Positions 1 to 9,143 of a stretch of DNA of 36,750 nt are shown here, piece after piece. The position numbers were made by a program, and so were the translations under genes. The notes beneath the pieces were generated by a model, which saw only the letters and a list, made by a program, of their open reading frames with translations, made no database searches and was not told the origin of the DNA. Numbering within the stretch: position 1 is the stretch's first letter; every line of letters begins with the position of its first letter. Source of the stretch: Candidatus Scybalocola faecigallinarum (lineage in GTDB: Bacteria; Bacillota; Clostridia; Lachnospirales; Lachnospiraceae); the NCBI GenBank assembly GCA_018711005.1, contig DVIT01000034.1:1-36750 (forward strand), given 5' to 3'.

Positions 1-323
1 CGGTAGCGTTTTCCGCTGACAAGGGCGTCCATATCCAGCTGGGAATGGTAGTAACGGCTCCGCCGGGGCAGGTCTTTCTGGGATTTTACCTGCATTTCGA
101 TGTTAAACCGGCGTTTTGTCCCCTGCTCCTCAGCCAGAACATCCAAACGTATCCCATGATACTCCGGATGATAGGCCATGGTTTTTTCCGCGATCACCTG
201 GACTTCCAGTATATCCATCTCCAGGATCAACTTTAAAAGCCTGCGGCATTCCTCGGGATCGCTCATGACAGCGGCAAACATAAACGCATCCTTGATGGTC
301 AGATCCTTAAATTGTTTACTCAT
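1..323 (-). CDS. Rpn/PDDEXK family nuclease-transposase, N-terminal part (cut by window edge)
   Basis: This is the first 107 or so codons of a gene that runs off the left end of the window. It starts at the ATG at 323, placed after a strong AAAGGAGG site. The visible protein begins MSKQFKDLTIKDAFMFAAVM and has the PD-(D/E)XK pattern of the Rpn (recombination-promoting nuclease, transposase_31-like) family: an Asp in RLDVLAEE and an ExQ motif in FNIEMQV, followed by RSRYYHSQLDMD. Members are thought to act as DNA nucleases that stimulate recombination; their cellular role in Clostridia is unclear. Two more family members lie in this window, a remnant near 14 kb and an intact copy near 28 kb. 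The C-terminal half cannot be judged here. Confidence 0.85.
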   Translation of the reverse strand, partial: MSKQFKDLTIKDAFMFAAVMSDPEECRRLLKLILEMDILEVQVIAEKTMAYHPEYHGIRLDVLAEEQGTKRRFNIEMQVKSQKDLPRRSRYYHSQLDMDALVSGKRY

Positions 324-447
324 TTCATTCCTCCTTTGTAAAACTGATGACTCAGAGGACAGATCTATCTCTTTCATTAGGCAATCGGTCTGCGTCCTGT
401 CCTTAACGATCAGTTCTACATGATTAAAGAGGGAATCCTGTAACTTT

Positions 448-476
448 ATTATAGCTAAGAACACAATTTATGTACA
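448..476 (-). promoter_or_regulatory. Predicted promoter of the left-edge Rpn gene
   Basis: Read on the minus strand, TGTACA (471-476) is followed after exactly 17 bp by a perfect TATAAT (448-453). It lies about 125 bp upstream of the ATG at 323. The leader between shows no obvious strong hairpin. Confidence 0.6.
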
Positions 477-495
477 GAGGAAATTATGAGTTGTC

Positions 496-564
496 CGACA
501 AATGGGCATGAGACACGGATTGCTTTGCGTTTTGCGCTCCCGCAATCCGCATGACCTTTTGTCG
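496..564. repeat. Long imperfect hairpin between the glycan operon and the Rpn gene
   Basis: A 69-base palindrome with these pairing blocks: CGACAAA (496-502) with TTTGTCG (558-564); CATG (507-510) with CATG (550-553); CGGATTGC (516-523) with GCAATCCG (542-549). A five-base bulge AGACA sits on one arm. Outside and partly competing, GAGACA (510-515) can pair with TGTCTC (567-572). It follows the last gene of the glycan operon, so it may end that transcript, but there is no good T run on the minus strand. It could also be a dispersed palindromic element. Confidence 0.55.
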
Positions 565-594
565 CTTGTCTCAAATTATGATGTTAAGGTCAAA

Positions 595-3252
595 TTATAG
601 AAGCGTCCCAATCAACGCTGCAGCATGCTTCTGCGTCTTTTCTCTTGACAATGTTCCTTTATCCAAAGCTTCCTCAATCGCTTTGGGAAAATCTTCATCC
701 ATGCTTCCGGGAGCGATCCATCCAATACCCGCATCAATGGCCCCGTCAAGGCCTTCATCGCCGTAGCCGCCCCAGTCGGTCATTACATAACCGTTAAACT
801 TTAGCTCATCGTATAAAACTCCGTTAAGCAGTTCTTCATTGTCGGCACAATAATAGCCATTAACAGCATTATAACCAGTCATCACAGAATCCGGCATATG
901 AACCTCAAAGGCATATTCAAAAGGACGTATATACATTTCCCGGGCAGTCCGTTCGGTCATTATGCTGTGATTGGAATTTCTTAAAGTCTCCGCGTTATTG
1001 GCGCAAAAATGCTTCATACAGGAAGAAACGCCGCCTTCTTCCAAGCCACGGCTCTGCCATCCGGCCATATGCCCGGCCAGATAAGGATCCTCGCTGAAAT
1101 ATTCTGCATGACGTCCGCATAGGGGATTACGCTGGATATTCATGGCAGGGGCCAAAATACATTTCAGACCCATATCCAAAGCTTCTTTCGCAATCGCCCG
1201 GCCTTCCCTGTACATCAGATCTTCATTGTAGGAGGCGCACATCACTGTGGACACAGGAAAACCAATATTGGCTTCATTCATATTCAGTCCGTTGTTTCCA
1301 TCCGCAAAATAGTAATCCGGCAGTCCAAACTTTTCCAAAATTCCCTTATTATACAAAGAACCTGCATAACCGCTTTCCTCAATTCCCCATCCGGTTTTTC
1401 CGCCGCAGCACAGCCGGGCCAGCTCTTTATTGGTCATCTGAGCCACAAAAGCTTCCGCCAAAGAGGGGTCTTCTTTGACCTGGGAAAAAGTGATCGGGTC
1501 CTGCGCCGGGGCCCTGTGGCTGCCATTATCCCAGCGCCGGAGTTCTCTTTTCTTTTTATAGGGCAGTTGATTCCCGCTTTCCTCCTGAGTCCAGGCCTGC
1601 GATGCGCCTAAACGTTTTTCAAAATCATCCAGATTTTTCCGGTTCAGTTCAAACACAGGCACCGGGGGAGCCATTCGATTTTCAACCTTTTGAACCATAT
1701 AGTCTTCATACACCTCTAGGGTATAAATATCCTGAGTTTCTTTGACTGTACCTCCTACAGACAACCGGATTTTTCCAGCCTCAATCACCCAGGCGGCCTT
1801 TGCCTCACTGTAAGACTTTAACTGATCTTGACCGATCGTCAAGGTCAGATTTTCTCCTTCTCCAGGCTGTAAAAGACAGGTTTTTCCAAAGGCTACCAGA
1901 CGGTGCTCCGGCTGATCCAGGGTTCCTCCTTCATAATGAGCATAAATTAAAACCGCCTCTTTTCCGGCACAGGTTCCTGTATTTTTCACATGAACTTCCA
2001 CAACTGCTCCAAGTTCTCCCTTTGCTTTTGCGCAAACACATTTCTTTTCAAAGGTTGTATAACTAAGCCCATGTCCCAGCAAATACGCCGCATCCTTATG
2101 AAAAGTATCAAAATACCGATAACCTACATAAAGGCCCTCTTCATAAAAGGTCGTAATATATCGGATCTTGTCCGGCTCCGGAAAGCAGTCCAGATCCTCT
2201 TTTGTTATAAAATTTTTACTGCTGGGATAATCTTCATAGCATCTGGCCCATGTATTTGGCAGCTTTCCTGAAGGACTTACTGAGCCGTCCAAAAGCATCC
2301 CCAAAGCTCTGCCCCCGGCCATTCCCGGAAGTCCGGTCCACAAAACCGCGTCAATATGATTTTCCTCGATCCATCCGGTTTCTACGGGATAAGGAGTATT
2401 AAGGATGACCACTTTTTTAGAAAAATACCGGCTCACCACGCTGATCATATGCCGTTCATCATCTGTGAGCATAAAACCGCCTTTTCCTTTAAGCATATCC
2501 TGAGCCTCGCTGCTGGCTCTGGAAATAAAAAATACGGCGCAGTCCTGTTTTTCTCTGGCAGATAAAAGCATCGCTTCCGGAGGCACCGTATTTTCTTCTT
2601 TCTCATAATAGTGATACAGGTCTTCATTCAGACTTAATGAGGAATACTTTTCAATTCCCTCCCGCATCCCAATGCCGTATCTGGGATTAATTTTTCCTGC
2701 TCCAAGGCAGCCCAGGCGGTACACTGCGCTTCCCGCGCCAAAAGGATTGACCACGCTTCCTTTTTTCAAAGGCAGCGCGTTATTTTCATTTTTTAATAAA
2801 ACCGCGCCCTCTAAAGCCGCCTGAAGGACAAGTTCATCGTGCTCCGGATAACGTTCTCCCACATTGATCCTTGGCAGTGTATGAAGGATAAAGGTAAATT
2901 CCGGTATATCATTGCCATAGGTATCTTTTGCGCCCTTGTAGGAAATCTCATAATCCTTATCATATTCCGCGGCATAACCCCGGATGCGTATCCCCACAAT
3001 TTCTCCAAAGCCCGGCATTGACGAAAAGATGGGGGCTTGTGTTTCTTTTTTATTAATATAGATCATCCCAGGAAAATCCGGATCGATCTTCACCGCGGAA
3101 ATCACAGAAAAACAGCCGGTAAATTTTAAAGACGCCATACAAGGTTTCCCATCCATCTCATCAATATTAAACACCGGCGGCTGTATAAATGAAAATGTTT
3201 CTTTCTTTTTATATTCTTTTGCCATAATATCAATGGTTTCATCTACAGGCAT
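595..3252 (-). CDS. Domain-permuted GH3 beta-glycosidase, cytoplasmic
   Basis: An 885-residue glycoside hydrolase family 3 enzyme, probably a beta-glucosidase or beta-xylosidase releasing sugars from imported oligosaccharides. The domain order is inverted relative to most GH3s. The alpha/beta sandwich domain comes first (EGAVLLKNENNALPL near residue 150), then a fibronectin-III-like region, and last the TIM-barrel catalytic domain. In the barrel I see FADGNNG, a KHF motif, and the nucleophile Asp826 in VMTDWGG. Inverted GH3s of this kind are known from rumen Butyrivibrio and Ruminococcus. There is no signal peptide, so it acts in the cytoplasm. The ATG at 3252 is chosen because AAAGGGG lies 8 bases upstream; an in-frame ATG at 3309 would fall within the upstream hairpin region. 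It is the last gene of the glycan operon. Exact substrate cannot be read from sequence. Confidence 0.93.
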   Translation of the reverse strand: MPVDETIDIMAKEYKKKETFSFIQPPVFNIDEMDGKPCMASLKFTGCFSVISAVKIDPDFPGMIYINKKETQAPIFSSMPGFGEIVGIRIRGYAAEYDKDYEISYKGAKDTYGNDIPEFTFILHTLPRINVGERYPEHDELVLQAALEGAVLLKNENNALPLKKGSVVNPFGAGSAVYRLGCLGAGKINPRYGIGMREGIEKYSSLSLNEDLYHYYEKEENTVPPEAMLLSAREKQDCAVFFISRASSEAQDMLKGKGGFMLTDDERHMISVVSRYFSKKVVILNTPYPVETGWIEENHIDAVLWTGLPGMAGGRALGMLLDGSVSPSGKLPNTWARCYEDYPSSKNFITKEDLDCFPEPDKIRYITTFYEEGLYVGYRYFDTFHKDAAYLLGHGLSYTTFEKKCVCAKAKGELGAVVEVHVKNTGTCAGKEAVLIYAHYEGGTLDQPEHRLVAFGKTCLLQPGEGENLTLTIGQDQLKSYSEAKAAWVIEAGKIRLSVGGTVKETQDIYTLEVYEDYMVQKVENRMAPPVPVFELNRKNLDDFEKRLGASQAWTQEESGNQLPYKKKRELRRWDNGSHRAPAQDPITFSQVKEDPSLAEAFVAQMTNKELARLCCGGKTGWGIEESGYAGSLYNKGILEKFGLPDYYFADGNNGLNMNEANIGFPVSTVMCASYNEDLMYREGRAIAKEALDMGLKCILAPAMNIQRNPLCGRHAEYFSEDPYLAGHMAGWQSRGLEEGGVSSCMKHFCANNAETLRNSNHSIMTERTAREMYIRPFEYAFEVHMPDSVMTGYNAVNGYYCADNEELLNGVLYDELKFNGYVMTDWGGYGDEGLDGAIDAGIGWIAPGSMDEDFPKAIEEALDKGTLSREKTQKHAAALIGTLL

Positions 3253-3281
3253 ATATTTTCCCCTTTCTTTATACCAGTAAA

Positions 3282-3301
3282 GGGCAGCCCAAAAGCTGCC
3301 C
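3282..3301 (-). terminator. Intergenic hairpin between binding-protein gene and GH3 gene
   Basis: GGGCAGC (3282-3288) pairs perfectly with GCTGCCC (3295-3301) across a six-base loop, followed on the minus strand by TTTACTGG. The T run is weak, so this looks like a partial terminator or an RNA-stabilising element that keeps binding-protein mRNA above GH3 mRNA, a common arrangement in ABC operons. Confidence 0.5.
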
Positions 3302-3318
3302 CTAAACAAATACGCCTT

Positions 3319-4890
3319 TTACTGCTGTGCCAGCCATTCATCTAACTGACGCTGATGTTCGGCAATAATATCTTCCATGCCTGCCGCATCCAGCGCTTCA
3401 TTCATTTTATCAAGCTGAGCATCGATTTCATCTTTTTCATAAATACCGACTATAAGTCCCGGAAGATACTCAGCAATGGCATTGGTCACGTTAGAAACCT
3501 GGGTGGATACCGGCTGAGGATCAAAACTGAAGCCTAAAATCGGACTTTTGTCCGCATTAGCGCTGATTTCAATACATTCATCAATAGCCTCTTCGGTTAC
3601 AGGCTCAAACTGATAAATCTGCAATGTATCGCCAAAGGTAGAAAATACTTTTGAATAACCTACATTACCTGCATTAACGCCTTCCGGATATTTAATGATC
3701 CGGTCGCTGACCTTTTCATAATGTACTCCCTCAATACCATAGGATAAAAGATTTGCCACATCTGCATTGGTATACAGAAGGTTTAGAAAATCCATAGCCT
3801 TATCCGGGCGCTCACAGTTAATGGAAATACCCCAACCGTTTTCCTGGACTCCTGATGTGGAAGTTTCCGGTTCATGCATAGTTGCCATACCCAGTTCAAA
3901 ATCATAGGAAGGTGACAAAACACCCATCTGTATCGGAGACACAGTACCAAACTCGCAAAAGCTTTGCTGCGTGGTAAACACATCCCGCGTATTTACGCCG
4001 CTGACCATGGAATCCTGAGGCACCCATCCGTTTTCATACCATTCCCGGTTTTTATAAAGGTACTCCCGATACTCATCGGTTTTAAACAGGTTAAAGACCT
4101 TAAGTTCAGGATCGGATTCATCCATAGCCCCATAAATTGCATTAACACCGAATGCTACAATATTAGGATAGAATAAAGTAATCATCATATCCTGCTCGCC
4201 GGTTCCTTTAGTCAGCAGATACATATCCGGATTCGCTTCTTTAAGCTTGGCCGCGATTTCTTCCACATCTTCCACTGTGATCGTTTCCGGGATCTCGATG
4301 CCATACTCTTCTGCCATTTCTTTATTATAGATCATACCATTTCCATCATAACTGTGAATGGGACCTGGAATGGAATAAATAGAATCTCCAATGCGGCAGG
4401 CTTCAATTACATCGGCCGCCTTTTCCATAACGCCCTGGCCTCTTTCTTCCAGCAAATCATCCAGAGGAAGCAAAAGCCCATCAGAAACCATAGACGGATA
4501 GCTGTAAGTTCTTCCCGTTGTCACAATATCAATTTTTTCTCCACCGGCAGCCATAAGTGAAAGCCGGGTCACATGATCTGCAATATGAATATTTAAAAGC
4601 TTAACCGTACAGTTAATTTCAGGAAGAGTAATCTCATTCACCGCTTCCTCAACCATTTCCAGATCCGGCATATCCGTTCCTAATGTAAGATTTTCAATAA
4701 CTACTTCATAAGGCTCCTCATCAAAATTGATTGCTCCGGCTTCCTCTGATCCGGCGCTGGCTTCTGTGCCTCCTGCTGCCTCAGAACCCCCTGAACCTGA
4801 AGATTGTGTGCCGCTGTCATTTCCCCCGCAGCCAGCCAGCAAAGATACGCTCATAGCTGCTGTTAATAAACCCGCTGTAAACCTTTTCAT
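3319..4890 (-). CDS. ABC transporter extracellular sugar-binding lipoprotein
   Basis: A 523-residue family 1 extracellular solute-binding protein that captures oligosaccharides outside the cell for the two permeases encoded upstream. The ATG at 4890 follows AAAAGGAGGAGG and begins a classic lipoprotein signal: MKR, a hydrophobic stretch, then LLAGC with the lipidated Cys at position 21. A Gly/Ser/Glu-rich linker follows. The body resembles the LplA-like clostridial group whose C-terminal region is classed as DUF3502. A longer in-frame reading to 5025 would overlap the GH9 gene and put 45 residues ahead of the signal peptide, so I reject it. The gene has its own candidate promoter and operator in the 115-bp gap upstream, allowing higher expression than its neighbours. 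Ligand identity is unknown. Confidence 0.93.
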   Translation of the reverse strand: MKRFTAGLLTAAMSVSLLAGCGGNDSGTQSSGSGGSEAAGGTEASAGSEEAGAINFDEEPYEVVIENLTLGTDMPDLEMVEEAVNEITLPEINCTVKLLNIHIADHVTRLSLMAAGGEKIDIVTTGRTYSYPSMVSDGLLLPLDDLLEERGQGVMEKAADVIEACRIGDSIYSIPGPIHSYDGNGMIYNKEMAEEYGIEIPETITVEDVEEIAAKLKEANPDMYLLTKGTGEQDMMITLFYPNIVAFGVNAIYGAMDESDPELKVFNLFKTDEYREYLYKNREWYENGWVPQDSMVSGVNTRDVFTTQQSFCEFGTVSPIQMGVLSPSYDFELGMATMHEPETSTSGVQENGWGISINCERPDKAMDFLNLLYTNADVANLLSYGIEGVHYEKVSDRIIKYPEGVNAGNVGYSKVFSTFGDTLQIYQFEPVTEEAIDECIEISANADKSPILGFSFDPQPVSTQVSNVTNAIAEYLPGLIVGIYEKDEIDAQLDKMNEALDAAGMEDIIAEHQRQLDEWLAQQ

Positions 4891-4939
4891 AAGATTCCTC
4901 CTCCTTTTGAACTTAAAGTTCTTTCTCTTTGTTAAAGGC

Positions 4940-5005
4940 AGTATAACAAATCTCTTCTTTTTATAGAATTTCTCAAAATGACTCTTTCCCACTGAAAAAT
5001 GACTC
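4940..5005 (-). promoter_or_regulatory. Operator-like 21-bp-spaced direct repeats and promoter of the binding-protein gene
   Basis: On the minus strand GAGTCATTTTTCAGTG (4990-5005) is followed by a second GAGTCATTTT (4975-4984); the GTCATTT cores are 21 bp apart, two helical turns. The same arrangement precedes the permease operon at 11096-11124. Two candidate -10 boxes follow: TATAAA (4960-4965) and TATACT (4940-4945), neither with a good -35, as expected for an activator-dependent promoter. I infer binding by the YesN-like regulator encoded at 11160-11930. Confidence 0.55.
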
Positions 5006-7384
5006 TTATTTGATCCAGGATACAAGACTGGCCGCTGTGGCTAAAAACCTTGCAGACGAGTGTATCCATACTTCATTAAAGGTAGGACGGTTATCTGAAG
5101 GCAAAAATGGTGCGTCCTCAGTGCCTTTAGACTGGATCCCCACAGGAATAGCCCCCACCATATCCGGACTGTACGGGGTATATAAAGGCTGGAACCCATA
5201 ACCCTCGCCGTACATATCCGACCGGGCAAAAGGATTTTTTCCCAGCATCCATGCTACCTGATCCAGGGCAATATTTCTCAGTTCTTGATCCTTAAATACT
5301 CTTCCGATTTCGGCGCAGGCAGCCGCCTTTGCAAAAACCGGGGCAAAGAATCCCCGAAGCAGTGATGACGATACCGGCATCCGTCTTAAATAATAATCCT
5401 TCGACAAGCGAATCCCGTTACAAATAGAATCCTGATAAAGCTTCTCTACAAAATCTTTTCCTTCCATCCCAAGCATCCGGTCAAAAGCTTTAGTATCCAC
5501 ATGATAAACCGCTGCCGGCAGAAGTCCAAAAGGCCGGATATATTGGGCAGTTTTCTTTAAATATTCTGCATACAGCATACATGCCTGTTCCCAGGATTTT
5601 GCATCTTTATGTTCCGGGGCCGTCTCCAGAAGACGGACTAAAAACAGGATAGGTGCCTGTTCCGCAGACTGGTGTTCATACTGAGCTATGGTCTTTTTAG
5701 ACTGGTCACAATAGAAAAATCCTCTTAATGGAATATCCCAGTCTGTATTTTCCTGCTGCTGACAGTTGATCACCGCCGCTGCGGTCCTGGAGGCAATCTC
5801 TAAATATTTTTTATCTCCCGTAGCTTTAAACAGCATGACCGCCCCATAACCTTTTCTTGAAAGCTGCTGAAGCTCATGGTACGCTGTATTTCCTTTTCTT
5901 AGCGGCAGATCAGAATAATCCGGTTCAAACTTTAAGCCAAATTCAAAATCTTCTATGGCATCCTTTAGGCACCACCGGGCATAGCGGTCATCGGTATCTT
6001 TAAAAACAAGATAGGCCTGGGCCAGTGTCCCTGCCCGAAACCAGTGTCCCAGGGCATCAGTAGTGGCCATATGGAAATCGTCCTTACGAGTTTCTTTCTT
6101 TTCTTCCAGAATAAAGCCGTCCCACTGCATGTGCCCGGAGCCAAAAGCATAGTAACCATCATGGAAAGATGTTTTCAGCACCCAGTCCAGTCCATGGCGC
6201 GCTTCCTCCTCTGTCCGTGCTTTTAGCTCTTTTTCCCCTTCATTAAGGTTTGTTATAAGATCCAGCATAGCTGTAATCCCATCGCAGGTGGTACAAAGTT
6301 CCTGACATAAATCTCCTGCGTCATGCCATCCGCCGGAATTATTGATCTTTCTGCCATCCGGATGGATAATAAAATCCGTCATGCCACAGGGGCCGTGAAG
6401 CCCCGGAACATTTACGCCGCACCGCTCTCTCTGGAAAAAATTAATATTTTTCCACACAGGAGAATAAAGCACATCCCAGTTAATGGGAAACGGATACGTC
6501 ACTCTGTCCCTGACTTTAAGAATATACACTCCCGGCGTTTGCAATGCCGAAAAATCCATCACCTGATAAGTGCCAATATCCATACAAACCGTCTGGGCCT
6601 GTCCTGTATAAACAGCATCTCCTTTTCCGGCATCATACACGGTAAACTCTGCGTTTTCCGCGTTTTGCGTTACCGCCTTCTTTGGCGCGTCCGGCAAAAA
6701 TCCAATCTGACTGTAGGCGATCCGGTCTCCCAGAGCCCACCCGTTCACAACATCTGCATCCACTTTTTCAGCTTTCAGATCTGCAATATAAATATGATAT
6801 TCCGGATCATCTCCCGGCATGACACCCTCAGCTTCATGAACCAGGACAAATTCCCGGACATTATCCCTCTCATGAGAGCTAAACTCCCAGAATACCTGAT
6901 ACCACTCATTGCTGGATACATTAAACCCGGTGCGGCTGTCCAGCCCCTGCCTGTCTGAAGATAAAGCGTCGCCATTACAGAGGACAAAGTACAGCCATGT
7001 GTTGGGCCGTGTAGGCGCATCGGCATAGATCCACATACTGATCCGGTTATACTCACTTAAATCCATGTGATCCATTTTAAAATGAATGATATTAGAGCAT
7101 CCCGGCCAGTCCGTAAAGGACTGGCGCTCTAAGTGGATCTGTTCCCGGTTATCTCCAAACATGTGTAATGCAGAATGGCCGTTGTATGGGAATCGGTCGC
7201 TGATTTCAACGGCTCCCGTCATTTCATGTTCAATATGATCTAAAGTATCACACTGACACAACATACGGCTGTCATAAACCTTTTTATTTTTCCAGACTGC
7301 GTACTGGCTTTTTTCATAATCCGCAGCCATGCCTGTATGTACTCCATAACTGTCATCAATTAATTTTCGTAACTCTCCGTTCAT
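5006..7384 (-). CDS. GH9 family glycoside hydrolase, predicted cytoplasmic
   Basis: A 792-residue family 9 glycosidase, most likely acting on beta-linked glucan oligosaccharides taken up by the ABC system. Residues 1-210 form an all-beta, carbohydrate-binding-like region. About 220-300 is the Ig-like N-terminal domain usual in GH9 (AYSQIGFLPDAPKKAV). The (alpha/alpha)6 catalytic domain follows, with GGWHDAGD at 351-358 supplying the catalytic Asp pair (355 and 358) and Glu771 in FNEVWIHSSARF as candidate general acid. There is no signal peptide or dockerin, unlike secreted cellulases, so the substrate must be imported. The ATG at 7384 is preferred over 7390 because GGGGG lies six bases before it. 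It follows the esterase by 30 bp in the same operon. Some intracellular GH9s are exo-acting, including exo-glucosaminidases, so specificity stays open. Confidence 0.88.
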   Translation of the reverse strand: MNGELRKLIDDSYGVHTGMAADYEKSQYAVWKNKKVYDSRMLCQCDTLDHIEHEMTGAVEISDRFPYNGHSALHMFGDNREQIHLERQSFTDWPGCSNIIHFKMDHMDLSEYNRISMWIYADAPTRPNTWLYFVLCNGDALSSDRQGLDSRTGFNVSSNEWYQVFWEFSSHERDNVREFVLVHEAEGVMPGDDPEYHIYIADLKAEKVDADVVNGWALGDRIAYSQIGFLPDAPKKAVTQNAENAEFTVYDAGKGDAVYTGQAQTVCMDIGTYQVMDFSALQTPGVYILKVRDRVTYPFPINWDVLYSPVWKNINFFQRERCGVNVPGLHGPCGMTDFIIHPDGRKINNSGGWHDAGDLCQELCTTCDGITAMLDLITNLNEGEKELKARTEEEARHGLDWVLKTSFHDGYYAFGSGHMQWDGFILEEKKETRKDDFHMATTDALGHWFRAGTLAQAYLVFKDTDDRYARWCLKDAIEDFEFGLKFEPDYSDLPLRKGNTAYHELQQLSRKGYGAVMLFKATGDKKYLEIASRTAAAVINCQQQENTDWDIPLRGFFYCDQSKKTIAQYEHQSAEQAPILFLVRLLETAPEHKDAKSWEQACMLYAEYLKKTAQYIRPFGLLPAAVYHVDTKAFDRMLGMEGKDFVEKLYQDSICNGIRLSKDYYLRRMPVSSSLLRGFFAPVFAKAAACAEIGRVFKDQELRNIALDQVAWMLGKNPFARSDMYGEGYGFQPLYTPYSPDMVGAIPVGIQSKGTEDAPFLPSDNRPTFNEVWIHSSARFLATAASLVSWIK

Positions 7385-7414
7385 CTGCATCCCCCTTTAA
7401 AATCAAAATCCTTT

Positions 7415-9049
7415 TTAGCTATCCTCCAAAACTTTTTTAATATCCTCCCTTCGCATCATGTGCTCATAAAGCATCTGATCTAACAGGCTGTCCTTACCGG
7501 TATGTCCGATAATCTCATCGCCCAACTCGATCCAGCCGTAATTTTCATCACTTTGAGGCCAGTAAGGCAGGCCTTCCCCATTAGGATCACCGGTTTTCAT
7601 GAAATTCGCCCAGTAGGAACTCATCTGATCTGCCAACTGCACATCATAGTCTGTCCAGGGACGGGCAGGAGGAACATTATTTTTTCCGTCCTCGCTTTTT
7701 CTCAGAGAAGCAAAAGTATACCAAAGCTCGCTGGAATGCCATGCCAGAAGCTTTTCAGAATCCCGGGCCGTTCCTTTTTCCTCCGGATGACAGGGCGGAA
7801 CATGAGAAAACAGATAAGACCAGGTCTTTCCCTTCATTCCTTTTTCCTTGCGAAAAGCGCCGTAAAACCGGTTAATGATTTCCCCTCCAAAAGCAGTTAA
7901 TCCTAATGCCGCATACCACCGGGACATATGGTCTGCATTTTCCGGGGTACATGGGAAATTCTTTTCAAATTCATATTTTTCATACAAATCCCCAAGCTGT
8001 TCCTTTGCCAGAGCATAATACTGCTCCTGAGTCACCGGCGCGGAAGCTCCTAAAGAAAAAGTTTTAAGCATATTACTTTCACCGAAGTTTCCTCCGGAAA
8101 TATAATCACAGTCACAGGCAAATTCATTAATATTTTTATAAAGGTCTTTATACATGAGATTAACGCCATCGGCCACCATAGCCCCAATGGCCATATCCAT
8201 TGGTCCCAGTTTACCGGAATAGAAAACCTCTGCCGGTAGCTTGCGAAGTTCCTCCACTGAAATATCCGGATCAATGCCTTTAGACTTTAAAAACTCAACC
8301 CCAAGCTTTTCTGCTTCCTCCATGGTATTGTAATCTCTGCCTACCCAGTTTAAGTTGGACTGATTGATCACCCGTTTTACCCGGCCTTTCTGCTTTGGAG
8401 AACCGGCCAAAGCTCCGGATTTCGCTGTTCCGCCGGACTGTCCGCCTACAGTAATATTTTCCGGGTCACCGCCAAAGGCTGCTATATTTTCATAAACCCA
8501 GTCCAGGGCTTTAATCTCATCCATTAAGCCGTAGTTCCCGGAAATGCCTCCCTGCTCTTTAGATAACTGGGGCAGAGCCAGGTAACCAAACACATTTAAC
8601 CGCTGACCTACTGTTACTACAACGATACCTTTTCTTGCCAGCTCGCTGTTTTCAAACTCATTTTCAAAGGAATGGCCGCCGCCTAATCCGCCCCCATGGA
8701 ACCACATAAATACCGGCCGCTTTTCATCAGCGGATTGAGCTCCGGTTGTAATATTTATAAACAGGCAGTCTTCACTGACTTCCGGAAATCCGTCATAATA
8801 AAAATCTGACTGGTAAGGTTCTTCCGCAAGACCTCCCATACTGGGCTGCATGGCACGTTTCGGATAAGTATCGCATACTTTAACTCCTTCCCAGGGCTCC
8901 TGATCTACCGGAGGCTTAAAGCGATTTTCACCTTCCGCGGATGCTGCATAACGAACCCCTTTAAAATATGTGATCCCGGCATACTTTCCTTCTGTCACTT
9001 CAACCCCCTGAAGCTTTCCATATTTTGTCTGAACAATTCCAATTCCCAT
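7415..9049 (-). CDS. Type-B carboxylesterase (alpha/beta hydrolase)
   Basis: A 544-residue carboxylesterase of the cholinesterase-like type B family, hydrolysing ester bonds. Visible family marks are FKGVRYA near residue 30, EDCLFINI at 93-100, the oxyanion loop WFHGGG at 116-121, and the nucleophile elbow GGQSGG with Ser205 (most relatives have GESAG). A candidate catalytic His lies in AWHSSELWYTF. No signal peptide is seen. Placed between sugar permeases and glycosidases, it probably removes acyl groups such as acetate from imported oligosaccharides; this is inferred from context. The ATG at 9049 is chosen since GGAGG precedes it by eight bases; the in-frame ATG at 9064 overlaps that very ribosome site. 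Confidence 0.9.
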   Translation of the reverse strand: MGIGIVQTKYGKLQGVEVTEGKYAGITYFKGVRYAASAEGENRFKPPVDQEPWEGVKVCDTYPKRAMQPSMGGLAEEPYQSDFYYDGFPEVSEDCLFINITTGAQSADEKRPVFMWFHGGGLGGGHSFENEFENSELARKGIVVVTVGQRLNVFGYLALPQLSKEQGGISGNYGLMDEIKALDWVYENIAAFGGDPENITVGGQSGGTAKSGALAGSPKQKGRVKRVINQSNLNWVGRDYNTMEEAEKLGVEFLKSKGIDPDISVEELRKLPAEVFYSGKLGPMDMAIGAMVADGVNLMYKDLYKNINEFACDCDYISGGNFGESNMLKTFSLGASAPVTQEQYYALAKEQLGDLYEKYEFEKNFPCTPENADHMSRWYAALGLTAFGGEIINRFYGAFRKEKGMKGKTWSYLFSHVPPCHPEEKGTARDSEKLLAWHSSELWYTFASLRKSEDGKNNVPPARPWTDYDVQLADQMSSYWANFMKTGDPNGEGLPYWPQSDENYGWIELGDEIIGHTGKDSLLDQMLYEHMMRREDIKKVLEDS

Positions 9050-9143
9050 TTTGTTATCCTCCATTCTAAAAAATACACTTATTTAAAGGGCAGCTGCAAA
9101 AACACATCTGCCGCTTTATTCTGTAAAGTACATTATAACTTCC

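Noticed and set aside
4891-5025. 45-residue N-terminal extension of the binding protein overlapping the GH9 gene
   Set aside because: The lipoprotein signal and a strong ribosome site start at 4890; the extension would bury both.
6323-6958. 211-codon plus-strand open frame inside the GH9 gene
   Set aside because: Antisense shadow of a gene with strong family motifs; no ribosome site and no protein-like motifs.
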